DNA from: Akkermansia muciniphila
GTDB taxonomy: Bacteria > Verrucomicrobiota > Verrucomicrobiia > Verrucomicrobiales > Akkermansiaceae
NCBI RefSeq assembly: GCF_040616545.1
Contig: NZ_CP156688.1
Span: 1,364,001-1,428,000, forward strand
DNA: 64,000 nucleotides
Direction: 5' to 3'
The notes under the pieces are model-generated. The model was not told the DNA's origin. It searched no databases and worked only from the letters and a program-made list of their open reading frames with translations. Positions within the stretch are counted from its first letter, which is position 1, and each line of letters starts with the position of its first letter. This document shows, piece by piece, positions 24,961-32,560 of this stretch. The position numbers and the translations under genes were made by a program.

Positions 24961-26955
24961 ATGGTTCTGGCTGTTCAAAATCTGCGCGTACAGTATGGCG
25001 CGCGCGTTCTCTTTAATGACCTTTCCTTCACGATTGAGGATGGGGAAAGAATTGCCCTGGCGGGCCATAACGGCGCGGGCAAGTCCACGCTGATGAAGTG
25101 CATCGCCGGGCTTAATGAACCGGATTCCGGGTCCATCATCAAGGCCAGGAACACCCAGGTGGGCTATCTGCCCCAGGAGGGCATCCATGTCCGCGGGCGC
25201 AGGCTCATTGATGAAGCCATGTCCGCCTTTGCGGATTTGATGGACCTCCAGAAGCGCATTGACGCGCTGACGAAGGAGATGGCGGAGCTGGACCCGCGCT
25301 CCGCCGCGTATTCCGAGGTGCTCAACGAGATCGGGGAACTGGAGCTGGTGCTGCACGCCCATGATTCCGCCCGCCTCCGCCCCCGCACGGAATCCATTCT
25401 GCGCGGGCTGGGGTTCAAGGACCGGGATTTTGAACGGGACTGCGGGGAATTTTCCGGCGGCTGGCAGATGCGCATCGCCCTGGCCAAGCTGCTGCTCCGG
25501 GAGCCGGAAGTACTGCTGCTGGATGAACCGACGAACCACCTGGACATTCAGTCCCAGCGGTGGATGGAACAGTACCTGCGCACCTACCGGGGCGCCATCA
25601 TCCTCATTTCCCACGACGTGGCGCTGCTGGATTCCCTGGTTTCCCGCACCATTGCCTTTTACCATGGCCGGGCGGAGGAGTATGCGGGCAATTTCTCCTA
25701 TTTCCTGAAGGAAAGCGTGCTGCGGAAGGAAATCCTGCTGCGCCAGAAAAAGGCCCAGGACCGGGAAATAGCCAAGACGAAGGAGTTTATTGACCGCTTC
25801 CGCTACAAGGCCACCAAGGCGTCCCTGGTGCAGTCCCGCATCAAGCAGTTGGAAAAAGTGGAGCTGATTGAGGTGGAGGAGGACGACGCCGTGATGAATT
25901 TTCATTTTCCCACCCCTCCCGCCGGAGCGCATTCCGTGGTCAGGCTGGAGAAGGTCTCCAAGCGTTACGGCGCCATTTCCGTCTTTGAAGATGTGGATGT
26001 TGAAATCGTGAAGGGGGACCGCATCGCCATTGTGGGGGTGAACGGCGCGGGCAAGTCCACGTTTTCCCGCCTCATTTCCGGCGGGGAGGAGCCCAGCTCC
26101 GGCAGTGTGACGATGGGCCGCCATACGCAGATCGCCTTTTTCTCCCAAACCCATGCCGATGACCTGGACCCGGAAAAAACGGTTCTGGAATGCGTGGAGG
26201 CGGCAGCCACGCGGGAATCCGCGCCCATGGTGCGCAACCTGCTGGGCTGTTTCCTGTTCCGGGGGGATGACGTGCACAAGCGTGTGGGCGTGCTTTCCGG
26301 GGGTGAACGCTCCCGCGTGGCGCTGGTGTGCATGCTGCTGCATCCGGCCAATTTCCTGATTCTGGACGAACCGACGAACCACCTGGACATCCAGTCCCAG
26401 CAAGTGCTTCAACAGGCGTTGTCCGAATATCCGGGCTCCTACTGCATTGTTTCCCACAACCGCAGCTTCCTGGACCCCATTGTGACGAAGGTGCTGGAAT
26501 TCGTGCCGGGAGAGAAGCCGCGCGTTTACATAGGCAACGTTTCCGATTATCTGGAAAAGGTGGAGCGGGACCAGGCCCTGTCTTCCTCTGCCGCGTCTTC
26601 CGCCTCCGGGGCGGGTGAACCGGGAGCCGGAGTGGACCGCAAGGCGCGCAGGCGCATGGAGGCGGAAATCCGCCAGAAAAAGACGCGCCTGCTCCGTCCC
26701 CTCCAGGAAAAACTGGAACAGTTGGAAGCGGAGATAGCGCGTCTGGAAACGGAAAAGACGGAGATTACCTCCCAGCTGGAACGCCCGGAGGTGGCGGCTG
26801 ATACGGAGGCGGTCATGGAGCTTACCTCCCGCTTCCAGCAGGCGGACCGCCAGTTGGAAACCTGCTTCACGCAGTGGGCTGATCTTTCAGAGAAGATTGA
26901 GGAGACGGAAGCCCGCATTGAAGAAGAGGCGGAAAGAAACGTTTCCGGAAACTGA
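24961..26955 (+). CDS. ABC-F family ATPase
   Basis: 664 residues. Two ATP-binding domains: Walker A GHNGAGKST (about 35-43) and GVNGAGKSTF (about 361-370), signatures FSGGW and LSGGERSRVAL, Walker B LLLDEPTNHLDI and LILDEPTNHLDI. The inter-domain linker carries IDRFRYKATKASLVQSRIKQLEK. The C-terminus about 560-664 is a charged helical hairpin (RRMEAEIRQKKTRLLRPLQEK and so on), as in the Uup/YdiF-type members. No membrane segments: a ribosome-associated translation factor, not an exporter. Paralogue of the partial gene at 1-1110. Confidence 0.94.
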   Translation: MVLAVQNLRVQYGARVLFNDLSFTIEDGERIALAGHNGAGKSTLMKCIAGLNEPDSGSIIKARNTQVGYLPQEGIHVRGRRLIDEAMSAFADLMDLQKRIDALTKEMAELDPRSAAYSEVLNEIGELELVLHAHDSARLRPRTESILRGLGFKDRDFERDCGEFSGGWQMRIALAKLLLREPEVLLLDEPTNHLDIQSQRWMEQYLRTYRGAIILISHDVALLDSLVSRTIAFYHGRAEEYAGNFSYFLKESVLRKEILLRQKKAQDREIAKTKEFIDRFRYKATKASLVQSRIKQLEKVELIEVEEDDAVMNFHFPTPPAGAHSVVRLEKVSKRYGAISVFEDVDVEIVKGDRIAIVGVNGAGKSTFSRLISGGEEPSSGSVTMGRHTQIAFFSQTHADDLDPEKTVLECVEAAATRESAPMVRNLLGCFLFRGDDVHKRVGVLSGGERSRVALVCMLLHPANFLILDEPTNHLDIQSQQVLQQALSEYPGSYCIVSHNRSFLDPIVTKVLEFVPGEKPRVYIGNVSDYLEKVERDQALSSSAASSASGAGEPGAGVDRKARRRMEAEIRQKKTRLLRPLQEKLEQLEAEIARLETEKTEITSQLERPEVAADTEAVMELTSRFQQADRQLETCFTQWADLSEKIEETEARIEEEAERNVSGN

Positions 26956-26976
26956 GAGGATTTTTCAACGAGAAAC

Positions 26977-27010
26977 AGGACCGTTCCCCGGCGGGGCGGT
27001 CCTGTTTTGG
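26977..27010 (+). terminator. Terminator after the ABC-F gene
   Basis: AGGACCG...CGGTCCT stem with inner CCCC/GGGG pairing, followed by GTTTT; 20-25 bp after the ABC-F stop codon. The facing PEP-CTERM gene ends at 27046. Confidence 0.75.
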
Positions 27011-27045
27011 TGAGGAATAAAGCAGAGATTAAATGATGCCTGCGG

Positions 27046-27696
27046 TTATACCCGGCGGCGCAGAAGCAGGGCGGCCAGCCCGAGAAGGCTGAGGGAGGCT
27101 GTTGCCGGTTCCGGCACCGCGTCTCCCTGGAGGGCCAATTGGGAAAGCCCCAGGAAGGTGCCCCCGGTATTGGGCGCCTTGGCGTTCACGGTAAGGGTAA
27201 AGGTTTCTCCCGCCTTGACTGTGACCGGGGTATTGAAGGAAGCCTGCTGGATATCCGCTGTCGGTGTGCCGTCCTTGTCGGCCTGGACGCGCTCGAAACT
27301 CAGATCAGCCGTAGCGGAAGAATCTCCGGCGGTTAGCGTAACGGTAGCGGTTCCCGTCTTGGGGTCCGTATTGCCGTGCCGCGTGCCGGTTCCGGTAACG
27401 AATTGAAAGCCCAGGTCAAGAGAAGAAAGAATGATGTCCTGCGTAGCCGTGAAGGAAAAGGTGACGGTCCATCCGGCGTTGTTATTCTGCATCTGGACAT
27501 TGGGAACAAGGAGGTTCGCAGCCAGGTTTCCGGAAAGGGATGTGGAGGGATTGGAGAGCGTAACGGAAGCGCCGTCTAGAAAATTACTGTCCGCATTAAT
27601 GGAGGTTTGATGAAACTGGGTTTCATACAGGGTAGTCGCTGCCTGTACCCCGGAAATGCACATTAAAAAAGCTGAGATGGAAAGGAGCTTCTTCAT
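27046..27696 (-). CDS. PEP-CTERM-like exported protein 1
   Basis: 216 residues. Signal peptide MKKLLSISAFLMCISGVQA. The mature protein is a Thr/Ser/Asn-rich beta sandwich (WTVTFSFTATQDIILSSLDL, later VKAGETFTLTVNA). It ends with the sorting tail VPEPATA, a hydrophobic stretch (LLGLAALLL) and RRR, the layout recognised by exosortase-type systems. Its upstream region contains one of the two inverted-repeat pairs described below, the near repeat ending only 14 bp before the start codon. Probably surface or matrix associated; biological role unknown. Confidence 0.85.
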   Translation of the reverse strand: MKKLLSISAFLMCISGVQAATTLYETQFHQTSINADSNFLDGASVTLSNPSTSLSGNLAANLLVPNVQMQNNNAGWTVTFSFTATQDIILSSLDLGFQFVTGTGTRHGNTDPKTGTATVTLTAGDSSATADLSFERVQADKDGTPTADIQQASFNTPVTVKAGETFTLTVNAKAPNTGGTFLGLSQLALQGDAVPEPATASLSLLGLAALLLRRRV

Positions 27697-28092
27697 GAAT
27701 TTTATATTAGCGGATTAGATATCCGCAAACAACAAAATTTTTTGAGGAAAAACGAGTTTCACCGCAGGTAAAGGGGAAGAATAAGAAATACGGACAAAAT
27801 GCCACGAAGCGCCGTTTTCATGAGTCCTTGATAATGTGCTCTTTTACTTACTCCTATTTTCCTTTTCCCATTGCCGGATATCTAATCCGGTAGCAGGAAT
27901 CTTTCCATGGTGTAACAGAATGAACGTTTGGCTGAAACAGGGCATCATCTCGCATGGCATGCCTTTTTCTCTGTAGAAGGAAAAAGAGAGCCATGCTTCC
28001 AAAAACCGGAAACGCAGGGGAAATCCTGTCCGGGAAATGGTTCCCGTTCATTTCCCTTCATGGAAAACGGCATGAGCCGGAAGCGGACGGAA
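27697..28092. other. Intergenic region upstream of PEP-CTERM gene 1
   Basis: About 395 bp with no supported gene. It contains the inverted-repeat pair and an AT-rich segment between the repeats; the right part (27890-28090) holds only short shadow frames. Confidence 0.6.
27711..27889. repeat. Pair of perfect 15-bp inverted repeats flanking 149 bp upstream of PEP-CTERM gene 1
   Basis: Left copy 27711-27725 is CGGATTAGATATCCG; right copy 27875-27889 is its exact reverse complement. Each copy is itself a near-palindrome (CGGAT/ATCCG arms, 5-bp asymmetric core TAGAT), pointing inwards. The enclosed segment is AT-rich, carries no gene and includes the likely promoter region. A sister pair with a different core lies upstream of PEP-CTERM gene 2. 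Possible invertible promoter, or paired operators. Confidence 0.75.
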
Positions 28093-29028
28093 TCAGCTTT
28101 TTTGCAGGATGGCCTTTTCTTCCTTGTCTCTTGCGCTTTTCCGCGTTTTTTTCCTGTACTCGGAAATCGTGACGCCGCAGAGGGTCAGCAGAATCCCCGT
28201 CAGGGAAATCCAGGTCAGGCGTTCTCCCAGAATGATGGAGGAAGCCACCACAGCCACGACCGGAACCATGTAGATGTAAACGCTGGATTTGACTGCTCCC
28301 AGGATTTCCACCACGCGGTTCCAGGACAGGAAACACAGGGCGGAGGCGAAGAGGCCCAGGTACAGCAGGTTGAGGGCGTTGACGGGCTTCACCATCAGAT
28401 GCCAGTCTAGGTTTACCGGAAGGACGAACAGGGCCGGAATCATCAGCACGATACCGTAAAAGAAGATGCGCCGCGTGCAGATGATCATGTTGGACGTGTT
28501 GACGCCGATTTTCTTCATCAGGATGGAGTAAACCGCCCAGACGAAGGCCGCGCCCAGGGCCAGCACATCCCCCACCGGGTTCAGCTCCAGCACAAAGGCG
28601 CCGTTCGCCATGATGAGGAAGATGCCTGTAAAGGCGGCGGCGAAGCCCAGGAAGAAACGCCGGGAGAAGCCTTCCCCTTTCAGCAGGAAGTGGGCCAGCA
28701 GGGCGGTGAAGAAGGGCACTACGGCCACGATGATGCCCACATTGGAAGCGAAGGTGTACGTGAGGGCGATGTTTTCCAGCAGAAAGTACAAGGTAACGCC
28801 CGTAAGGCCCGCTCCGGCGAACAGGAGTTCCTTTCTCCAGCCGGAGAGCGGAAGCAACTGCGGCTTCAGGCACCAGAGGAAAGCGTATCCGATGACAAAC
28901 CGTGTAAAGAGCACCGTGACGGGCGTGAAGTCCCGGAGAAGCACCTTGGTGGAGACGAAGGTGGTTCCCCAGATTAGGATGGTCATCAGGGCAGCGGCAT
29001 GGCCCAGGGTACGCTGGCGGGAGCTCAT
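28093..29028 (-). CDS. EamA/DMT-type membrane transporter
   Basis: 311 residues with ten hydrophobic segments in two five-helix halves, each opening with the EamA pattern (LGHAAALMTILIWGTTFVST at the start; LALGAAFVWAVYSILMKKIG in the middle). DMT carriers export amino acids, metabolites or nucleotide sugars; substrate not predictable. The C-terminus is basic (YRKKTRKSARDKEEK). Its start overlaps the stop of the cupin gene by four bases, so it is the last gene of the cysS-cupin-EamA operon. Confidence 0.9.
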   Translation of the reverse strand: MSSRQRTLGHAAALMTILIWGTTFVSTKVLLRDFTPVTVLFTRFVIGYAFLWCLKPQLLPLSGWRKELLFAGAGLTGVTLYFLLENIALTYTFASNVGIIVAVVPFFTALLAHFLLKGEGFSRRFFLGFAAAFTGIFLIMANGAFVLELNPVGDVLALGAAFVWAVYSILMKKIGVNTSNMIICTRRIFFYGIVLMIPALFVLPVNLDWHLMVKPVNALNLLYLGLFASALCFLSWNRVVEILGAVKSSVYIYMVPVVAVVASSIILGERLTWISLTGILLTLCGVTISEYRKKTRKSARDKEEKAILQKS

Positions 29029-29369
29029 CGGTTGGACGGGATTGGGGGAGTGCAGGGGGCTTCCAGCGTCAGGCCTACGATTTCCGCCGGTTCCGCGCTC
29101 CGGTTCCAGACGGCATGGAGGGCGCCGCCGGGCACGAGCAGGGATTCATGCTCACGGACCGTTTTTTCCTCTTCATCCATCAGGACGGTGACCGTTCCGC
29201 GGGTAACGATGAACAGATGGGCGTGCGCGTGGCGGTGCGGGGAGAGAGGGCCGCCTCCGCCGGGTTCCATTTGGGCGAAGGCTCCCTCCTTCAGGACTCC
29301 CTGCGCTTCTGCAAACAGGGGCCTGGCCGTGAAGCCGGTATGGTTGGGGATAGGGGAAAAAGCGTCCAT
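29025..29369 (-). CDS. Small cupin-domain protein
   Basis: 114 residues, a single cupin barrel. Motif 1 is PHRHAHAHLFIVTRGTVTVL with three histidines, and motif 2 is LLVPGGALHAVWN; these give the usual metal site of cupin 2 proteins. Enzymatic role not predictable. It sits between cysS (6 bp gap) and the EamA transporter (four-base overlap). Confidence 0.88.
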   Translation of the reverse strand: MDAFSPIPNHTGFTARPLFAEAQGVLKEGAFAQMEPGGGGPLSPHRHAHAHLFIVTRGTVTVLMDEEEKTVREHESLLVPGGALHAVWNRSAEPAEIVGLTLEAPCTPPIPSNR

Positions 29370-29375
29370 GGCAGG

Positions 29376-30791
29376 TCAGTTGCGCGCCAGGTCGTACCCG
29401 TCCTTGCGGTCCTTGATGGTCCAGCCCAGTTCCGTCACTTCCGCCCGCAGCCGGTCGGCTTCCGCCCAGTCCCGGTTCTGTTTGGCCTGCCAGCGCTGTT
29501 CCGCCAGGGAGCGTACTTTCTCCGGTGCTTCCTCCTGTTCCTCTTCCGGCAGAAGGATGCCGAAGGCGGCCAGGATGAAGTGGAAGGCATTACGCATGCG
29601 GCGCGCTTCCTCCGGAGCCAGGGAGGGAACGTCCGCCTTTTTGATGGCGCTAAAGACGTGGCCCAGGGCCTCCGGAGTGTTCAGGTCATCGTTCAGGCTG
29701 TCCCATGCCGGCTGGAAGATGCCCGGTTCCGGGGGAGCCGCGCAGAATTCCTCATAGGATGGAACGGAGTCCGTTCCGGAGGCGCTGCGGAGCTGCGCGT
29801 CGAATTTGGACAGGCGGTTCAGAGCGGCTTTGGCGTCATCCAGAGAGGAGAGGGTGAAGTTCAGCGGCCGGCGGTAGTAGCCGCCGGCCAGCACGTACCT
29901 GACGGCTGACGGCTTGTGGCCCAGTTTGTCCAGGTCCGCCAGCGTGTACATGTTGCCCAGGGATTTGGACATCTTGCCGCCGTTCACCAGCAGGTGCGTG
30001 ATGTGGAACCACAGCCGCGCAAAACCTCCGCCGCAGGCGCAACGGGACTGCGCCACCTCGTTTTCATGGTGGGGGAACACCAGGTCCACGCCGCCGGAGT
30101 GAAGATCAAAGTCATTGCCGAAGTACTTGTGGATCATGGCGGAGCATTCCAGGTGCCAGCCGGGGCGGCCTTCTCCCCATGGGGAGGGCCAGAAGTTATC
30201 CCCGTCTTCCGGACGGCGGCTTTTCCACAGGACGAAGTCCGCCACGGAATCCTTTTCATATTCGTCCGCGTTGGACCGGGCATTCGCGGTTTTGCCCAGG
30301 TCCAGTTCACGTTCATCCAGGTGGGAGAGTTTCCCGTATTCCGGGAAAGAGGAAATTTTGAAGTAGACGGAACCGTCATCCGAGACATAGGCGTGGCCCT
30401 TTTCCACCAGCGCCTGCACCATTTGAATCTGTTCCGGAATGTGGCCTACCGCGGAGGGTTCCTCGTGCGGAGGAAGGCAGTTGAGGGCCGTGCAGTCCCG
30501 GTGGAACAGGTCCGCCCAGCCGGCGGTAAATTCCGCCAAGGTGACGCCGGCCTTTTGGGAATCACGGATGGTCTTGTCATCCACATCCGTCAGGTTGCGG
30601 ACGTGCATGGTAGGGGTCCCGCCCAGCTCCACGACGCGGCGGAAAATGTCCTGCATGACAAAGGTGCGGAAGTTGCCGATGTGGGCCGGTCCGTACACCG
30701 TGGGGCCGCAGCAGTAGAAACGCAGCCTTTTTCCATCCATGGGGGAAATGTCCTGTGCCGTTCTGGTGCGGGTATCGTAAAGGTGTAACAT
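29376..30791 (-). CDS. cysS: Cysteinyl-tRNA synthetase
   Basis: 471 residues, usual length. The class I synthetase HIGH motif is present as PAHIGNF (about residues 37-43) and the KMSKS loop as GGKMSKSLGN near 270. Zinc ligand Cys in the CCGPTVYG segment and the later HHENEVAQS signature (His/Glu) are in place. Charges tRNA-Cys. It ends with the anticodon-binding helical domain. First gene of an operon with a cupin and an EamA transporter. Confidence 0.97.
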   Translation of the reverse strand: MLHLYDTRTRTAQDISPMDGKRLRFYCCGPTVYGPAHIGNFRTFVMQDIFRRVVELGGTPTMHVRNLTDVDDKTIRDSQKAGVTLAEFTAGWADLFHRDCTALNCLPPHEEPSAVGHIPEQIQMVQALVEKGHAYVSDDGSVYFKISSFPEYGKLSHLDERELDLGKTANARSNADEYEKDSVADFVLWKSRRPEDGDNFWPSPWGEGRPGWHLECSAMIHKYFGNDFDLHSGGVDLVFPHHENEVAQSRCACGGGFARLWFHITHLLVNGGKMSKSLGNMYTLADLDKLGHKPSAVRYVLAGGYYRRPLNFTLSSLDDAKAALNRLSKFDAQLRSASGTDSVPSYEEFCAAPPEPGIFQPAWDSLNDDLNTPEALGHVFSAIKKADVPSLAPEEARRMRNAFHFILAAFGILLPEEEQEEAPEKVRSLAEQRWQAKQNRDWAEADRLRAEVTELGWTIKDRKDGYDLARN

Positions 30792-30833
30792 GGCGGGACG
30801 ATTAGAAGGGAAGAGAGCCGTCCGGTCAAGCGG

Positions 30834-30878
30834 GAAAAAGAGGGCCGGGGACTGGCGGCTGCCCGCGTCCCCGGCCCT
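30834..30878 (-). terminator. Strong terminator of the GH20 gene
   Basis: On the minus strand AGGGCCGGGGAC pairs with GTCCCCGGCCCT (12 bp) around a 14-base loop, followed by CTTTTTCCC. It lies 35-70 bp after the GH20 stop and before cysS. Confidence 0.85.
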
Positions 30879-30913
30879 GGAAGAACCGGATGGTGCTGAG
30901 GGATCAGGAAAGG

Positions 30914-32470
30914 TTATTTGCCAGCGCCCTGCTGGCCCTTCTTATAGTTCGCGTTAATGCGGTCTATTTCTTCCTGGGTGATGAAGGATTCCCGGTAGGG
31001 CTTGTTTTCCACCGTGCGTTCCAGAGTGTAGCCGAAGCGCTTCTGGAAGCGCTTCTTGTGCGTTTCCATTTTCTTTTCAAAGTCCTCCAGGCTGGGGCGT
31101 TCCTTGTGGCTGCCCCAGGCGCTTTCGGAAACGGCCATGGCGCGCGGATAGGTCATGTACATCAGCAGTTCTCCGGAGGGAATCCATTCCGCCCACATGC
31201 AGAGATTGATGCCCTTGATGTGCTTGACGTCGTTCTTGTCACGCCCGTTGCGGGGATCAAAGTTGTAGCAGTCTTTCAGCAGGATGGGGCCGCCGCCGGG
31301 CCGGGCGCGCACGTCGTCCGCCGGGAATTTCATCTGGGTGCGGGCCAGGTAATACTTGTACTGGGGCGTGACGATGAGGTCGATGCCCTGTTCCTTCGTC
31401 TTGTCAATGCAGCGGGGGAATTCTCCCGGCAGCCAGGACATGACGGTTTCCCCCTTGTGGTAGTAGCTCTTGTTGATGTCGTACCACAGGATGGGCTTTT
31501 TCTTATTCTTGGCAAGCATGGCTCCCAGGCTCTTGGTGAAGTCGCTCATCTGGGCTTCCACGTCATCCCCCTGGCCCTTCTTGGCGCGGGCGGCCTGGCA
31601 GTCCGGGCATTTTTTCCAGTCGCCCATGGGGCATTCGTCTCCGCCGATGTGGACGTACCCGAAGGGGAAAATCTGCTGGAGGGTGTCATAGGTGTCCTTG
31701 AGGAATTTCTTGGTGCCCGCTTTCTGGGGGCAGATCAGCTTGGAGGAAACGCCTCCGTGCGTCCATAACTGGGCCCGCTTGGTGTTGCAGCAGAATTCGG
31801 GGTAAGAGGCCGCCAGAGCCATGTTGTGGCCCGGCATTTCCACTTCCGGGAGTACCTGGATGCCGCGGGTGCGGCAGTAGGCCACCAGGTCCTGGAGTTC
31901 CTTCTTGGTGTACATGCCTTCATTGGCCAGCAGGGAGTTGTTCTGGCCTTCCGGGGCGGAGGGCCGAACGGAGCCGATGGTGCGGAGCTTGTCATAGCCC
32001 GGCACGGGGAGGCGCCAGCCCTGGTCTTCCGTCAGGTGAAGGTGCAGGACGTTGTACTTGTAGTAGTGCATGGCGTCCACGAAGTTGTAGAGCTCCTTCA
32101 TGGGGTAGTAATAGCGGCCCACGTCCACCATCATGCCGCGCCAGCCGAAGTCCGGAGCGTCCTGGATGGAGCCGCAGGGGAGGCCTTCCGGGGAGTCCGC
32201 GAGCTGGTCCTGAAGCTGGAACAGGGTTGCCATGGCCATGGCTTTTCCGTTGGGGGTGGTGTAGCGGAGCTCCACGCCGCCGGGCGTGAGCTTCATGGAA
32301 TATCCTTCATTGCCCAGGCCGGAGACTTTTTGCTCGTTCAGGATTTTGAGGTTCTTGGTGGTGCCGGAAGCCGTGGTTACCTTCACGGGCTCCGGAATGA
32401 TGTTGTAGGGATTGGTCCCGGCCCAGCAAAGGGAGCCGAGGAACGCTGCCGCTAATAAAAGCGCTTTCAT
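30914..32470 (-). CDS. Secreted GH20 beta-N-acetylhexosaminidase
   Basis: 518 residues; signal peptide MKALLLAAAFLGSLCWAG. The small N-terminal beta domain (NPYNIIPEPVKVT) precedes the TIM barrel, beginning GWRGMMVDVGRYYYPM. The catalytic pair is Asp278-Glu279 in VHIGGDECP; substrate-assisted hydrolysis through the N-acetyl group is the family mechanism. Other conserved pieces are HLHLTEDQGWR and WAEWI. It removes terminal GlcNAc/GalNAc from glycans, here likely mucin O-glycans. The sulfatase gene lies 90 bp upstream in the same direction, so the two are probably co-transcribed. Confidence 0.93.
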   Translation of the reverse strand: MKALLLAAAFLGSLCWAGTNPYNIIPEPVKVTTASGTTKNLKILNEQKVSGLGNEGYSMKLTPGGVELRYTTPNGKAMAMATLFQLQDQLADSPEGLPCGSIQDAPDFGWRGMMVDVGRYYYPMKELYNFVDAMHYYKYNVLHLHLTEDQGWRLPVPGYDKLRTIGSVRPSAPEGQNNSLLANEGMYTKKELQDLVAYCRTRGIQVLPEVEMPGHNMALAASYPEFCCNTKRAQLWTHGGVSSKLICPQKAGTKKFLKDTYDTLQQIFPFGYVHIGGDECPMGDWKKCPDCQAARAKKGQGDDVEAQMSDFTKSLGAMLAKNKKKPILWYDINKSYYHKGETVMSWLPGEFPRCIDKTKEQGIDLIVTPQYKYYLARTQMKFPADDVRARPGGGPILLKDCYNFDPRNGRDKNDVKHIKGINLCMWAEWIPSGELLMYMTYPRAMAVSESAWGSHKERPSLEDFEKKMETHKKRFQKRFGYTLERTVENKPYRESFITQEEIDRINANYKKGQQGAGK

Positions 32471-32517
32471 ATCATGTGGTGTGGATTGTTGTTTAGGGAG
32501 GATGATCTCTTTTTACG

Positions 32518-32544
32518 GCCCTCCGGCATTGCGTGCCGGAGGGC
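32518..32544. other. Stem-loop between sulfatase and GH20 genes
   Basis: GCCCTCCGGCA pairs perfectly with TGCCGGAGGGC around TTGCG. There is no T-run on either side, so it is more likely an RNA-processing or stability element, or an attenuator, between two co-transcribed genes than a true terminator. Confidence 0.5.
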
Positions 32545-32560
32545 GGAATGATGGCTGTTT

